NCBI GenBank assembly: GCA_030605835.1
Contig: JAUWHO010000035.1
Span: 1 to 64,000, forward strand
Reading direction: 5' to 3'
DNA length: 64,000 nt
From: Candidatus Zixiibacteriota bacterium
GTDB lineage: Bacteria; Zixibacteria; MSB-5A5; DG-27
The notes under the pieces were generated by a model. The model was not told where the DNA came from. It searched no databases and worked only from the letters and a program-made list of their open reading frames with translations. The position numbers and the translations under genes were made by a program. This document shows, in pieces, positions 13,982 to 22,016 of the stretch (its first letter is position 1; each line of letters opens with the position of its first letter).

Positions 13982-15991
13982 CTACTTGAGTAAGGTCATC
14001 CGCTTGGTGATCACATTAGCACCGCTGGTGAGCTTGTAGAAGTAAATACCGCTGGACACATCGGAAGCGTCCCAAGTTACTTCATGCTCGCCAACCTCTT
14101 GATATCCTTCAACCAACGTCTCCACTAGACGGCCAGTGACATCGTAGACGTTCAGGCTGACCTCACCAGCTTCAGCCAAATTGTAGCCGACCTCGGTGGT
14201 GGCGTTGAAGGGGTTGGGATAGTTCTGGGCTAAAGCAGTGATGGTGGGAAGTCCAACCTCCGGACGGTCGACCTCTTCCCACACCCACTCGGTGTTGTCG
14301 CCAACTTTCCAGGGGACGCACTGGACACAGGTGAAGTCCATGCAGCAGGAATAGGTAGTGCCACCCCAGCTGAAGCTGATGGAGGCGCTGTAAAGGCCAG
14401 GACCAGCGGCACCCGGAACCTTGAACCAGTAGTTGACCGTGTTAACTCCTGTCGGAACGCTCACGACGCCGGATTTGGGGGGTCCGAAAGGCGTAACGCA
14501 GCCATTGCCAGTATAACCCTGGAAGGTCATAGTGACGTTAAAGCCAGCGCCGGTGTTGTTGTTGGTGGTCACCAGGAAGAAGACGTTCTTACCACGGCAG
14601 AAAACCGGCGTCAGGTTCGTACAACTCATCTCCAGGGGTGCGGCCGGGCTATACTTTATGGTAGCGTAATCGCTGAAAGAGGTATCGCCAGGACTCGAGC
14701 CAGTGACATAGACGTTGCTCTCAGCATCAACCGCGAGGGCGGTGGGAACGTCCTCACTGTTTCCCGGCCCGTTATATCGGGCCACCCAAACCTGGTTCCC
14801 TGCAGAATCGTATTTTATGGTAGCGTAGTCGGCTGACCATCTGTTGTCCCAACTCTCTCCCGTGACGTAGACATTGCCCTGAGCGTCCACAGCGACAGCA
14901 TGAGCTTCCTCCTCGCCGCCGGTTGTTGCGTTGTAGCGAGCCGTCCACATCAGCGTGCAGCTGGGTGCATACTTAATAGTGAGGTAATCGCTGGGGAACG
15001 TTCCCAAGCTATCGCTGCGCCCAGTAACGTAGATGTTGCCCTCAGCATCCAGAGCCAGAGCATTAGCCTCATCCCTCCCACTTGCTGAGCCATCGTAGTG
15101 AACTACCCAGAACCGTGTGTATGGCCACACGCGCAAATACTTTATCGTGCAGTAGTCCCAGCCGGTGCCAGAGCCTGCGCTCTTGCCGGTCACGTAGCAG
15201 TAGGAGCGGTTCACTGCCACCGCAACAGCCTCATCCGAGCCGTTTACAATGGGTCTGTCATACCTAGCCGTCATCAGGACGGCACCGCCGGGGCTATACT
15301 TAATGGTGCAGTAATCGTAGCCTGTCCCAGAGCCTGTGCTCTTGCCGGTAACGTACACGTTGCCCACGTAGTCCAACGCTAGAGCACTCGCTTCATCAGT
15401 TCCGTTTGTCGGTGCGTTGTTGTAGCGATCTGCCCACACCAAGCCGCCGTTGGAGTTGTACTTTATGGTGTAGTAATCGTGGGCACTCCCAGTACTGTCG
15501 CTATAGCCGGTGACGTAGACGTTGCCCTCACCATCCACAGCCACATCCTTACCTACGTCGTCACGGCTTCTCTCGCTGTTGTTGTAGCGTCTTGTCCACA
15601 CTGTGTCGCCGTTGGAGTCATACTTTATGGTGGCGTAATCTGCCATTGTGTTAAGGCCCGCGCTCATGCCGGTGACGTAGACATTGCCCTCAGCATCCAC
15701 AGCTATGGCGTTAGCCACATCTTCGCCACCTGCGCCGTCGTAGCGAGCCGTCCAGACTGTGTCGCCGTCAGGGTCATACTTGATGGTGAGGTAATCTGTG
15801 CCGGTCCCTGAGCCTTGGCTGCCCCCGGTCACGTAGACATAGCCCTGGGCATCCATGGCGAGATCATTAGCGGCATCCCCGCCGTTTGCCGGGCCATTGT
15901 ATCGCGCCACCCACTCCTCGGCAATCTGCCCAAAGGCTGAACTAACAGCAAGGATCAGAATAATGGCTGTCAGATTTCTTATTGCAGACAT
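13982..15991 (-). CDS. secreted SBBP-repeat beta-propeller protein with type IX-like sorting domain
   Basis: A 669-residue exported protein. Signal peptide MSAIRNLTAIILILAVSSAFG is followed by eight SBBP repeats of about 50 residues, each with the core AxDAxGNVYVTG and xDYxTIKYxxxG, which should fold as a beta-propeller. Next is a Cys-containing Ig-like region (CTNLTPVFCRGKN, TYSCCMDFTCVQC). The last 75 residues are a sorting domain: NYPNPFNATTEVGYNL and SSGIYFYKL, ending MTLLK. It is probably delivered to the cell surface by a type IX-like system. AAGGAG stands 7 bases before the ATG at 15991, which decides this start over an upstream in-frame ATG at 16072. A strong hairpin lies downstream. 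Confidence 0.85.
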   Translation of the reverse strand: MSAIRNLTAIILILAVSSAFGQIAEEWVARYNGPANGGDAANDLAMDAQGYVYVTGGSQGSGTGTDYLTIKYDPDGDTVWTARYDGAGGEDVANAIAVDAEGNVYVTGMSAGLNTMADYATIKYDSNGDTVWTRRYNNSERSRDDVGKDVAVDGEGNVYVTGYSDSTGSAHDYYTIKYNSNGGLVWADRYNNAPTNGTDEASALALDYVGNVYVTGKSTGSGTGYDYCTIKYSPGGAVLMTARYDRPIVNGSDEAVAVAVNRSYCYVTGKSAGSGTGWDYCTIKYLRVWPYTRFWVVHYDGSASGRDEANALALDAEGNIYVTGRSDSLGTFPSDYLTIKYAPSCTLMWTARYNATTGGEEEAHAVAVDAQGNVYVTGESWDNRWSADYATIKYDSAGNQVWVARYNGPGNSEDVPTALAVDAESNVYVTGSSPGDTSFSDYATIKYSPAAPLEMSCTNLTPVFCRGKNVFFLVTTNNNTGAGFNVTMTFQGYTGNGCVTPFGPPKSGVVSVPTGVNTVNYWFKVPGAAGPGLYSASISFSWGGTTYSCCMDFTCVQCVPWKVGDNTEWVWEEVDRPEVGLPTITALAQNYPNPFNATTEVGYNLAEAGEVSLNVYDVTGRLVETLVEGYQEVGEHEVTWDASDVSSGIYFYKLTSGANVITKRMTLLK

Positions 15992-16524
15992 CTTAAATCT
16001 CCTTTTCTCAAAAGATTTCGTTAGATTTTGATTTCGAAGGCACTTGATTGTTAGCGTAATGATTCGGTTCATCTTAACTTACTCCTGTGAGTTCGGTTTA
16101 CGGTTCAGAAACTGATTCCTCTCTGCCGTCAGCCTTCTGGGCTGACGCCGACCGGCCGCCAATACTGGAACGTTGATCGGCAAACGCCAACCTCGGGCAT
16201 CCTGTATCACCTCCTTCAATTGGGTTAAAGATCTACTCATGCTACGCCTTCCTTCTTCTTTCATTGTTCTGATATTTCCCATTTCCGTCTATTTCCCAGG
16301 CTTTCTTGCTCACTCCGTCTACTAAGTGTCGGGAAGGTGCGATTTCTAACACCGGCGGCCCAAAATAATTGCCATCCTTCGCTTTCTATTTGTCCCCTAA
16401 AGGGACCCTGTCTTAGTCCCCGGATGGCAGTCCCAATGATTGGATGGATTTTTAAGAAATGTCTTGCTTATCGCAGAATCCGGTATGATATTGAATTGCT
16501 ATCAGTTCCATCCAGGTCGGGGTT
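15992..16524. other. divergent intergenic region
   Basis: Lies between the minus-strand propeller gene and the plus-strand sigma-factor operon, so it must carry promoters in both directions. I could not pick a convincing promoter pair by eye; a weak TTGCTT ... GATATT pair with 17 bases spacing exists near 16468-16496. No gene seen. Confidence 0.35.
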
Positions 16525-17067
16525 GTGAATATCAATTCACTATATGCAGGCTTTCAGTCGGGCGAAAAAGATGCAAGAGACCGTCTTTTCGAATACTTAC
16601 ATGTAAGATTTCGGCTCTTCGCGACACAAAGAATATGGAATGAACAGAACGCGGAGGAAATTGTGCAGGAAACTCTGATGACTATCTTCGAAAAATTGCC
16701 AGAAACCGAATTCGAATCCAGCTTCGCTTCATGGGCAAACAACATACTGGAGTTCAAAATTTCGAACTATATCAGGTCCAAGAAGCGCCGGGCTAATAAA
16801 ATGGCTCTGATATCCAATGAGAAAAAAGAGCAATCGTCGCTTTCTTTCACCCCAGACCCTGATTTGAAGCGGAGGCTTTTATCATGCCTGAAAAAAATCG
16901 GCAAATCCAATATCCGTTATGCTCGGATACTCAATCTCTCTTACCAGGGGTACAATGCGGCTGAAATCTGCGAGAAATTGAAGATTACGCTCAGCAATTT
17001 TTATGTGATATTATCCCGTTCCAGGTCCATCTTGGAATTATGCCTTGAGACCGGGAGGATTAAATGA
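16525..17067 (+). CDS. ECF-type RNA polymerase sigma factor
   Basis: A 180-residue sigma-70 family protein of extracytoplasmic-function type. Region 2 is at about residues 15-85, with WNEQNAEEIVQETLMTIFEK being region 2.2-like and the region 2.4 helix following (FASWANNILEFKISNYIRSK). Region 4 helix-turn-helix is at about 120-170 (YQGYNAAEICEKLKITLSNF). It should direct polymerase to a small regulon. GTG start. Its TGA overlaps the ATG of the anti-sigma gene (ATGA), so the two are translationally coupled, and a TPR-CHAT protease gene follows. The region 4 sequence is poor compared with classic RpoE. Confidence 0.8.
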   Translation: MNINSLYAGFQSGEKDARDRLFEYLHVRFRLFATQRIWNEQNAEEIVQETLMTIFEKLPETEFESSFASWANNILEFKISNYIRSKKRRANKMALISNEKKEQSSLSFTPDPDLKRRLLSCLKKIGKSNIRYARILNLSYQGYNAAEICEKLKITLSNFYVILSRSRSILELCLETGRIK

Positions 17068-17750
17068 TGGGTGAATGCAGGGATCGGTCTTTCCAGGATC
17101 TGCTTCATGCTTTTGAGTTAGGCCTTCTCTCCGATACCGACCGGAAGCGAGTTCAGGAACACCTTTTGGAATGCGAATACTGTTTTGGAAGGGTCAGCAA
17201 GCTGCAGGAGACGGCTCGGCTTATCAGAAGCGATGATGATGTGAAAGCGACGGTCGAGAGCATAATCAGGGAGGAAGCCAAGGCGAAACTAACCTGGGGG
17301 CAGTTCTTAAAACGCCTATGGCCAGAGACTGCTCCAACCAGGTTTCTAAAGCCGCTCGCTGTGGCTGCCTTGCTATTAATCCTGACATATCCAGTCTATA
17401 GAATCGCATTCGACACCGGTGAGAAACGGGGAACGCAGCAGATCATAAAGTTATATCCAGGGCGTGCCGCCACCCGAGCCCCCATAAGTTTGGCTGATGG
17501 CGGCCAGGCAGTGATAAATTTCGTGTTTGATGGAGGACAGCCTGGATATTCATACCAGGTTCGCATAAGTTCCTTCAAAGGCAAGGAGATATTTACCGAC
17601 GAGGACTATTCCGGTTTCAATGATTCCGGGCTGGGGAGTGTCACCATCCCTGTTGAAAGGTTCTCACGGGGTGTCTACATCTTAACAATTACCAACCCCC
17701 GCGGGATACCACCGGATAACCGGCAGGAGTATTATTTCAGGGTCGAATAG
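17064..17750 (+). CDS. zinc-finger anti-sigma factor with periplasmic domain
   Basis: A 228-residue membrane protein. The N-terminal cytosolic part has the zf-HC2 anti-sigma motif (FELGLLSDTDRKRVQEHLLE then CEYC: His-x3-Cys-x2-Cys). One membrane helix lies at about 96-113 (LAVAALLLILTYPVYRIAF). The outer part, about 110 residues, looks like an Ig-like beta-sandwich (GYSYQVRISS, SVTIPVERFSRGVYILTI). It should bind the sigma factor coded just before and release it on an envelope signal. GGGAGG lies 5 bases before the overlapping ATG. The exported CHAT protease coded next is a candidate for acting on its outer domain; that is inference. Confidence 0.8.
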   Translation: MMGECRDRSFQDLLHAFELGLLSDTDRKRVQEHLLECEYCFGRVSKLQETARLIRSDDDVKATVESIIREEAKAKLTWGQFLKRLWPETAPTRFLKPLAVAALLLILTYPVYRIAFDTGEKRGTQQIIKLYPGRAATRAPISLADGGQAVINFVFDGGQPGYSYQVRISSFKGKEIFTDEDYSGFNDSGLGSVTIPVERFSRGVYILTITNPRGIPPDNRQEYYFRVE

Positions 17751-17880
17751 CAGAGGCTAATTATTAGCTACCTCGTTTTGGGCGGTCAGTCCTTTGGGCT
17801 GGTCTAATCGTCTCGTCAGCTCGCAACAGCGGAGAGCCCCGGCAGGCAAGGTCATGACCTCTGCGGTTAAGGCGAACGGC

Positions 17881-20832
17881 ATGAGAAGGCTATCTTTAAT
17901 GTTGTTATTGGTTGCAGCGGCGATTTGGCTGCAATCATTGAGCGCCGAACCCGAAGGCGAAGTCAAAGATGACCCTGTGGTGGCGGAAATGAAAGCCCAA
18001 ATCCGTCAAGCAGGTTTGCGCGCCATCGCGGGCAGAATCGATACTGCCTTGACTCTGGCCCACATAGCTCTCAAAGAAGCAAGGGAGGAATTCGGGGCTT
18101 CAGATTCTACGGTCGCCTTTGCCTTGCGGGTATTGGGAATCTGTTATGTCCATAAAGGAGATTACACTCAATCCGAAACCTTCTTTAAAGAAGCGTTGGA
18201 CATATACAGAAATAGCTTTGGCTCCCGTGATTCACGGGTCGCCAAGTGTTTGGACAATTTGGGAGTTCTCTACACCGATCAGGGCAGGTACACGGAAGCG
18301 GAATCCCTTTTCAAACAGGCGCTGGAGATCAGCGAAGAAGCTCTGAGTTCTGATCATCTGGACGTGGCTGGCAACTTGAGCAATCTGGGAAGGGTGTACA
18401 AAGACCAGGGCAGGTACGGCGAAGCAGACATCCTTCTCGCACGGGCGCTGGAAATCAGAGAGAGAAGACTGGGCCCTGACGATCCGCGCGTGGCAAAAAC
18501 TCTGAGCAATCTAGGAATCATCTACAGAACACAAGGCAGATACGCTGAAGCAGAACCACTTCTCAGGCGGGCGCTTGAGATCAAAGAAAAGGCTCTAGAC
18601 CCTGACCATCTGAGCACGGGGAAAAGCCTGATCACTCTGGGGAACCTCTATTACGATCTGGGAAGGTATTCCGAAGCCGAGCACCTCCTTGGACGTGCAG
18701 TGGAGATTAATGAGAGAGCCCTGGGTCGTGACCACCCCGACCTGGGAAGAATCTTGATCTATTGGGGGCGCGCCTATAAAGAACAGGGCAAGTACGGTGA
18801 GGCGGAATCCCTGCTCGAACGGGCACTGCAAATATCCGAGAAGGGTTTGGGCTCTGACCATCCACAAGTTGCCTTAAGCTTGTTCTATCTGGGGGTGTTG
18901 AATAGAGAGCAGGGCAGGTGTGTCCACGCAGAATCGCTTTTCACGCGTTCCATACAGATTAGCGAACAAGTATTCGGTCCAAGTCATCCCGATGTAGCCC
19001 TTTGCCTGAATAACCTGGGGAAGCTTTTGGGCTCCGGCGACAAGTATAGTGAGAGCCTGACTTTCTATCAAAGAGCCCAAGAGGCCAGGCGTGATTTCAT
19101 CAACTACTGTTTCTCCTATGCCTCCGAAATTCAGAAGCTAACCTATGTGGAGAAGTATCCCCTGATAGATAATTCACTTCTCTCTTTGACCTTGGTTTAC
19201 AACACGCCTCGGTCCAAGAAACAGGCCTTGGAGATGCTTTTTGATGGGAAGGGGGTGGTGTTAGAGGCGGTCTCCAAGGAAAAGGAAGCGGCTTATTGCT
19301 CCTATGACAGCGCCACCATTCAGAAATTCGAGGAGCTCAGCTCCGTCGGCGGCAAGATCGCCACGATGGTCCTGGAGGGTCTCGGAAAGCTCCAACCTAA
19401 TGAATATAGAGATTCCTTACGGATTCTGACCGAGTACAAGGGAAAGCTAGAGGCTGAGCTAAGTCAGGCCTGTTCCGAATTCGCCGAGGCCCTGGCCCTC
19501 CGGGGAATACGGGTGGAAGATATAGCTGAAGCTCTGCCGGAGGGGAGTGTCCTTTGGGAAATAGTCAAATATGAACCTTACGATTTCAAGAAAATCGGGA
19601 GCTATAAAGAAAAGACCGGACTGCCGAGGTATATGGCGTTTCAGTTATCAAGGGATGGGAATATCGAGGTCGCAGATCTCGGTGAGGCTGCTGTAATCGA
19701 TTCGTTGGTGGCCGGGCATCGAAACAACATCTCGGATGCGAGAGAGACAATCTACGAGGGTGACGAAAAGAGTGCCGAGCAGGGGCTATCGGGAATAACC
19801 GGGCAGCTATATCATCTGGTATTTGCTCCCCTTGAAGGACATTTGAAAGGGAATAAGCGAATCTTTATCAGCCCCGACGGAGAACTCAACCTTCTGCCGT
19901 ATTATATACTCCCCTGCCCGGACGGGAAATATCTGATTGAGAAATACGGGATAAGCTATCTCTCATCGGGTCGGGATCTGGTGAAATACCACCATCCGGA
20001 CGAAACTGAAAGTGACTATGCGTTGGTAATGACAAATCCGGATTATAATATGGAATTAATTGCTCAAGCGGGACAATTGGCTGACTTGGAACCTGTCATT
20101 GGATCGTCTCATTCCTATAGCCCTGTGCGCGGTCCATCAGATAGGACAGAATGCTTGAGTAATCCATTCAATCCACTGCCCGCAACCCAGAAAGAAGGCA
20201 GGATTATTGCTGACTTGATCAAAGAGAAGGCGCAGCTTGAAACGTATCATCATTATGGTGCCAAGGCTTCAGAGGAAATTCTAAAGGGAATAGACATAGC
20301 CCCGAGAGTATTGCATCTGGCTACGCATGGATATTTTTGCCCCAAGGCCAGCTTCTCCGGTGGCGTTAAAATCTTTGAGAACCCACTTCTTTATTCCGGA
20401 TTGGCTTTATCAGGTGCGAATCGGATAATTATTGAGGAGACGGAAGGCTACTTGCAGGCTCCTCGAGCCGAAGATGGAATTCTAACCTCATTAGAAGTAT
20501 CCGGGTTGAATCTGGTAGGCACCGATTTGGTGGTACTGAGCGCCTGTCAGACTGGTGTGGGGGAGGTTAAGAACGGCGAGGGCGTATTCGGACTGAGGCG
20601 TTCGTTTCAACATGCCGGGGCGCGTTCAATTGCTATGAGTATGTGGGACATACCAGACAGGGAGACTGTGGAGCTGATGGATGATTTTTACAGGGAGTGG
20701 TTGTCGGGAGAATCAAAATCAAGGGCTTTGAGAAAATCGGCATTGAAGATTTTATCGGAGAGACGCAAGTCCAGGGGCGCTGCGCATCCTTTATTCTGGG
20801 GAGGCTTTGTCTTGGTAGGAAACCCGGACTAG
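17881..20832 (+). CDS. exported TPR-CHAT caspase-like protease
   Basis: A 983-residue protein. A signal peptide or anchor opens it (MRRLSLMLLLVAAAIWLQSL). Residues about 55-400 hold eight or nine 42-residue kinesin-light-chain-type TPRs (repeated core LGxxYxxQGRYxEAExLxxRALEI). After a helical linker, the C-terminal 350 residues form a CHAT domain, a clan CD cysteine peptidase, with catalytic His816 in LATHGYF and Cys889 in LSACQTG. Both residues are present, so activity is likely. I chose the ATG at 17881 because the signal peptide starts there with AAGG 8 bases upstream. It follows the ECF sigma and anti-sigma genes in the same direction, 130 bases after the latter. Related TPR-CHAT proteins are activated by partner binding and cut few substrates. 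Confidence 0.85.
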   Translation: MRRLSLMLLLVAAAIWLQSLSAEPEGEVKDDPVVAEMKAQIRQAGLRAIAGRIDTALTLAHIALKEAREEFGASDSTVAFALRVLGICYVHKGDYTQSETFFKEALDIYRNSFGSRDSRVAKCLDNLGVLYTDQGRYTEAESLFKQALEISEEALSSDHLDVAGNLSNLGRVYKDQGRYGEADILLARALEIRERRLGPDDPRVAKTLSNLGIIYRTQGRYAEAEPLLRRALEIKEKALDPDHLSTGKSLITLGNLYYDLGRYSEAEHLLGRAVEINERALGRDHPDLGRILIYWGRAYKEQGKYGEAESLLERALQISEKGLGSDHPQVALSLFYLGVLNREQGRCVHAESLFTRSIQISEQVFGPSHPDVALCLNNLGKLLGSGDKYSESLTFYQRAQEARRDFINYCFSYASEIQKLTYVEKYPLIDNSLLSLTLVYNTPRSKKQALEMLFDGKGVVLEAVSKEKEAAYCSYDSATIQKFEELSSVGGKIATMVLEGLGKLQPNEYRDSLRILTEYKGKLEAELSQACSEFAEALALRGIRVEDIAEALPEGSVLWEIVKYEPYDFKKIGSYKEKTGLPRYMAFQLSRDGNIEVADLGEAAVIDSLVAGHRNNISDARETIYEGDEKSAEQGLSGITGQLYHLVFAPLEGHLKGNKRIFISPDGELNLLPYYILPCPDGKYLIEKYGISYLSSGRDLVKYHHPDETESDYALVMTNPDYNMELIAQAGQLADLEPVIGSSHSYSPVRGPSDRTECLSNPFNPLPATQKEGRIIADLIKEKAQLETYHHYGAKASEEILKGIDIAPRVLHLATHGYFCPKASFSGGVKIFENPLLYSGLALSGANRIIIEETEGYLQAPRAEDGILTSLEVSGLNLVGTDLVVLSACQTGVGEVKNGEGVFGLRRSFQHAGARSIAMSMWDIPDRETVELMDDFYREWLSGESKSRALRKSALKILSERRKSRGAAHPLFWGGFVLVGNPD

Positions 20833-21021
20833 ACTCCAGGATATGGCAAGTCACCCTACTAACTGCAGTGCTCATTTCTCCCGACACGTGAGGGGATTCT
20901 AGTTTAGATGTTAACCAAAAGCGCCCAAAAAGGAAGCGTGTGCCGGCAGCGTTGAAAACGATTTGGGAAGAATTCAGATAGACCAGCTTCGAAAGGAGTT
21001 CTGCCGAGTAAAAGGCCTCTC

Positions 21022-21174
21022 GGGGTCGTGACTAAACCTGCGAGCACGTCTGACAACCAAGCGGCACCGCACTTGGCGAAGTGGGATGCCTCAGAAGTTT
21101 CCTCCGGCGTCTATTTCTGCAAGCTGACTGCTGATGATTTCACCGAGACCAAGAGGATGATGCTGGTGAAGTAA
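21022..21174 (+). pseudogene. remnant of a type IX-like C-terminal sorting domain
   Basis: The frame ends HLAKWDASEVSSGVYFCKLT and TKRMMLVK then TAA, a near-perfect final 35 residues of the sorting domain of the intact secreted proteins here. Upstream, the frame is open to 20956 but holds no start and does not resemble the expected NYPNPF part. The residue usually Tyr in YFYKL is Cys. A terminator-like hairpin follows, as in intact genes. This is the tail of a deleted secreted-protein gene. Confidence 0.65.
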
Positions 21175-21193
21175 ATCCAGCCGACAGTTGACA

Positions 21194-21233
21194 GCAAAAC
21201 GGGTCGGGAGTCTCACCGGCCCGTTTGCTCTTT
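21194..21233 (+). terminator. terminator after the sorting-domain remnant
   Basis: CGGGTCGG (21200-21207) pairs with CCGGCCCG (21216-21223) including one G-U pair, extended by AAA/TTT, and is followed by GCTCTTT. It would have ended transcription of the lost gene. Confidence 0.5.
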
Positions 21234-21331
21234 GCGTCATCCGCTGATTCTGGAAATGATCAGCCGGAAAGTTCTATAGTAATGTAGCCCCTCGTGCGCA
21301 ACTTGCAACGCTGCAAGGACTTACAAGTCAA

Positions 21332-21406
21332 CGGGGCCGACGAGACTCGAACTCGCGACCTCCGGCGTGACAGGCCGGCGTTCTAGCCAAACTGAACTAC
21401 GACCCC
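21332..21406 (-). tRNA. tRNA-Asp (anticodon GTC)
   Basis: Cloverleaf on the minus strand: acceptor GGGGTCG pairs with CGGCCCC, D-arm TAGTTCAGTTTGGCTAGA, anticodon loop CTGTCAC, T-loop GTTCGAGTC. No CCA is encoded. Confidence 0.93.
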
Positions 21407-21442
21407 GAAAGATTCCTGCTTCTTAAACTTCCCTGTCTTTTA

Positions 21443-21516
21443 TGGGCGATACTGGATTTGAACCAGTGACCTCCTGCTTGTAAGGCAGGCGCTCTCACCA
21501 TCTGAGCTAACCGCCC
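21443..21516 (-). tRNA. tRNA-Val (anticodon TAC)
   Basis: Minus strand: acceptor GGGCGGT pairs with ATCGCCC, anticodon stem CCTGC/GCAGG with loop CTTACAA, T-loop GTTCAAATC. CCA is not encoded. It lies 36 bases from the tRNA-Asp gene, in the same direction. Confidence 0.93.
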
Positions 21517-21539
21517 AGGTACTCAAAACGGAGAAAACG

Positions 21540-21779
21540 CTACCTCTCCCTCCTCTTCTTCCAATCGACAATTATCGACAAAGGTATCATGACACAATAG
21601 CCCAAAACAAGAAGTATCGGCGCCAGGGTAATTGAACCCATCCGCAGACTGATAAATCCAACAACGATAATCAGCAAACCCAAGGCAAACAGGTAGTAGT
21701 TCTTCTTGGTGAATCCTAAGGTGTCCTTCTCTCTTGCCTTGAGCTTCCTCGCCTTCACCGGCTTAGCCTTGACCGTCAT
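21540..21779 (-). CDS. small membrane protein, DUF3098-like
   Basis: 79 residues: a Lys/Arg-rich N-terminus (MTVKAKPVKARKLKAREKD), then FTKKNYYLFALGLLIIVVGF and a second helix ITLAPILLVLGYCVMIPLSI, ending in KKRRER. Two membrane helices with both ends in the cytosol are likely. The pattern resembles DUF3098 proteins, whose function is unknown. I chose the ATG at 21779 because AGAGG stands 7 bases upstream; the frame is open to 21839. The two tRNA genes follow directly in the same direction and may be co-transcribed. Confidence 0.7.
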   Translation of the reverse strand: MTVKAKPVKARKLKAREKDTLGFTKKNYYLFALGLLIIVVGFISLRMGSITLAPILLVLGYCVMIPLSIIVDWKKRRER

Positions 21780-22016
21780 ACCAAAACCTCTTTTATGGCA
21801 AGAGTCAAATTTAAGGGTAAATCCCCGTGAGTCAAGCAAAAACTTGGTTCAATAATCGAACTTGCCCTGGTAGCCAGAGCGCTCATCCGGCGGTGCTCCG
21901 ACGAGAAGACCAACTCAGGTTTTCATTTGACAGCGCCTATTCAGTTTACTATCATAAAAATTGAAGGATGATTTGGTCGCCTGGACTTAACGGCAAAGGG
22001 CCATTTCGATTTCCCA

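Noticed and set aside
14650-15910. Tandem DNA repeats of about 150-170 bases
   Set aside because: These are the coding units of the SBBP propeller repeats, diverged at third positions.
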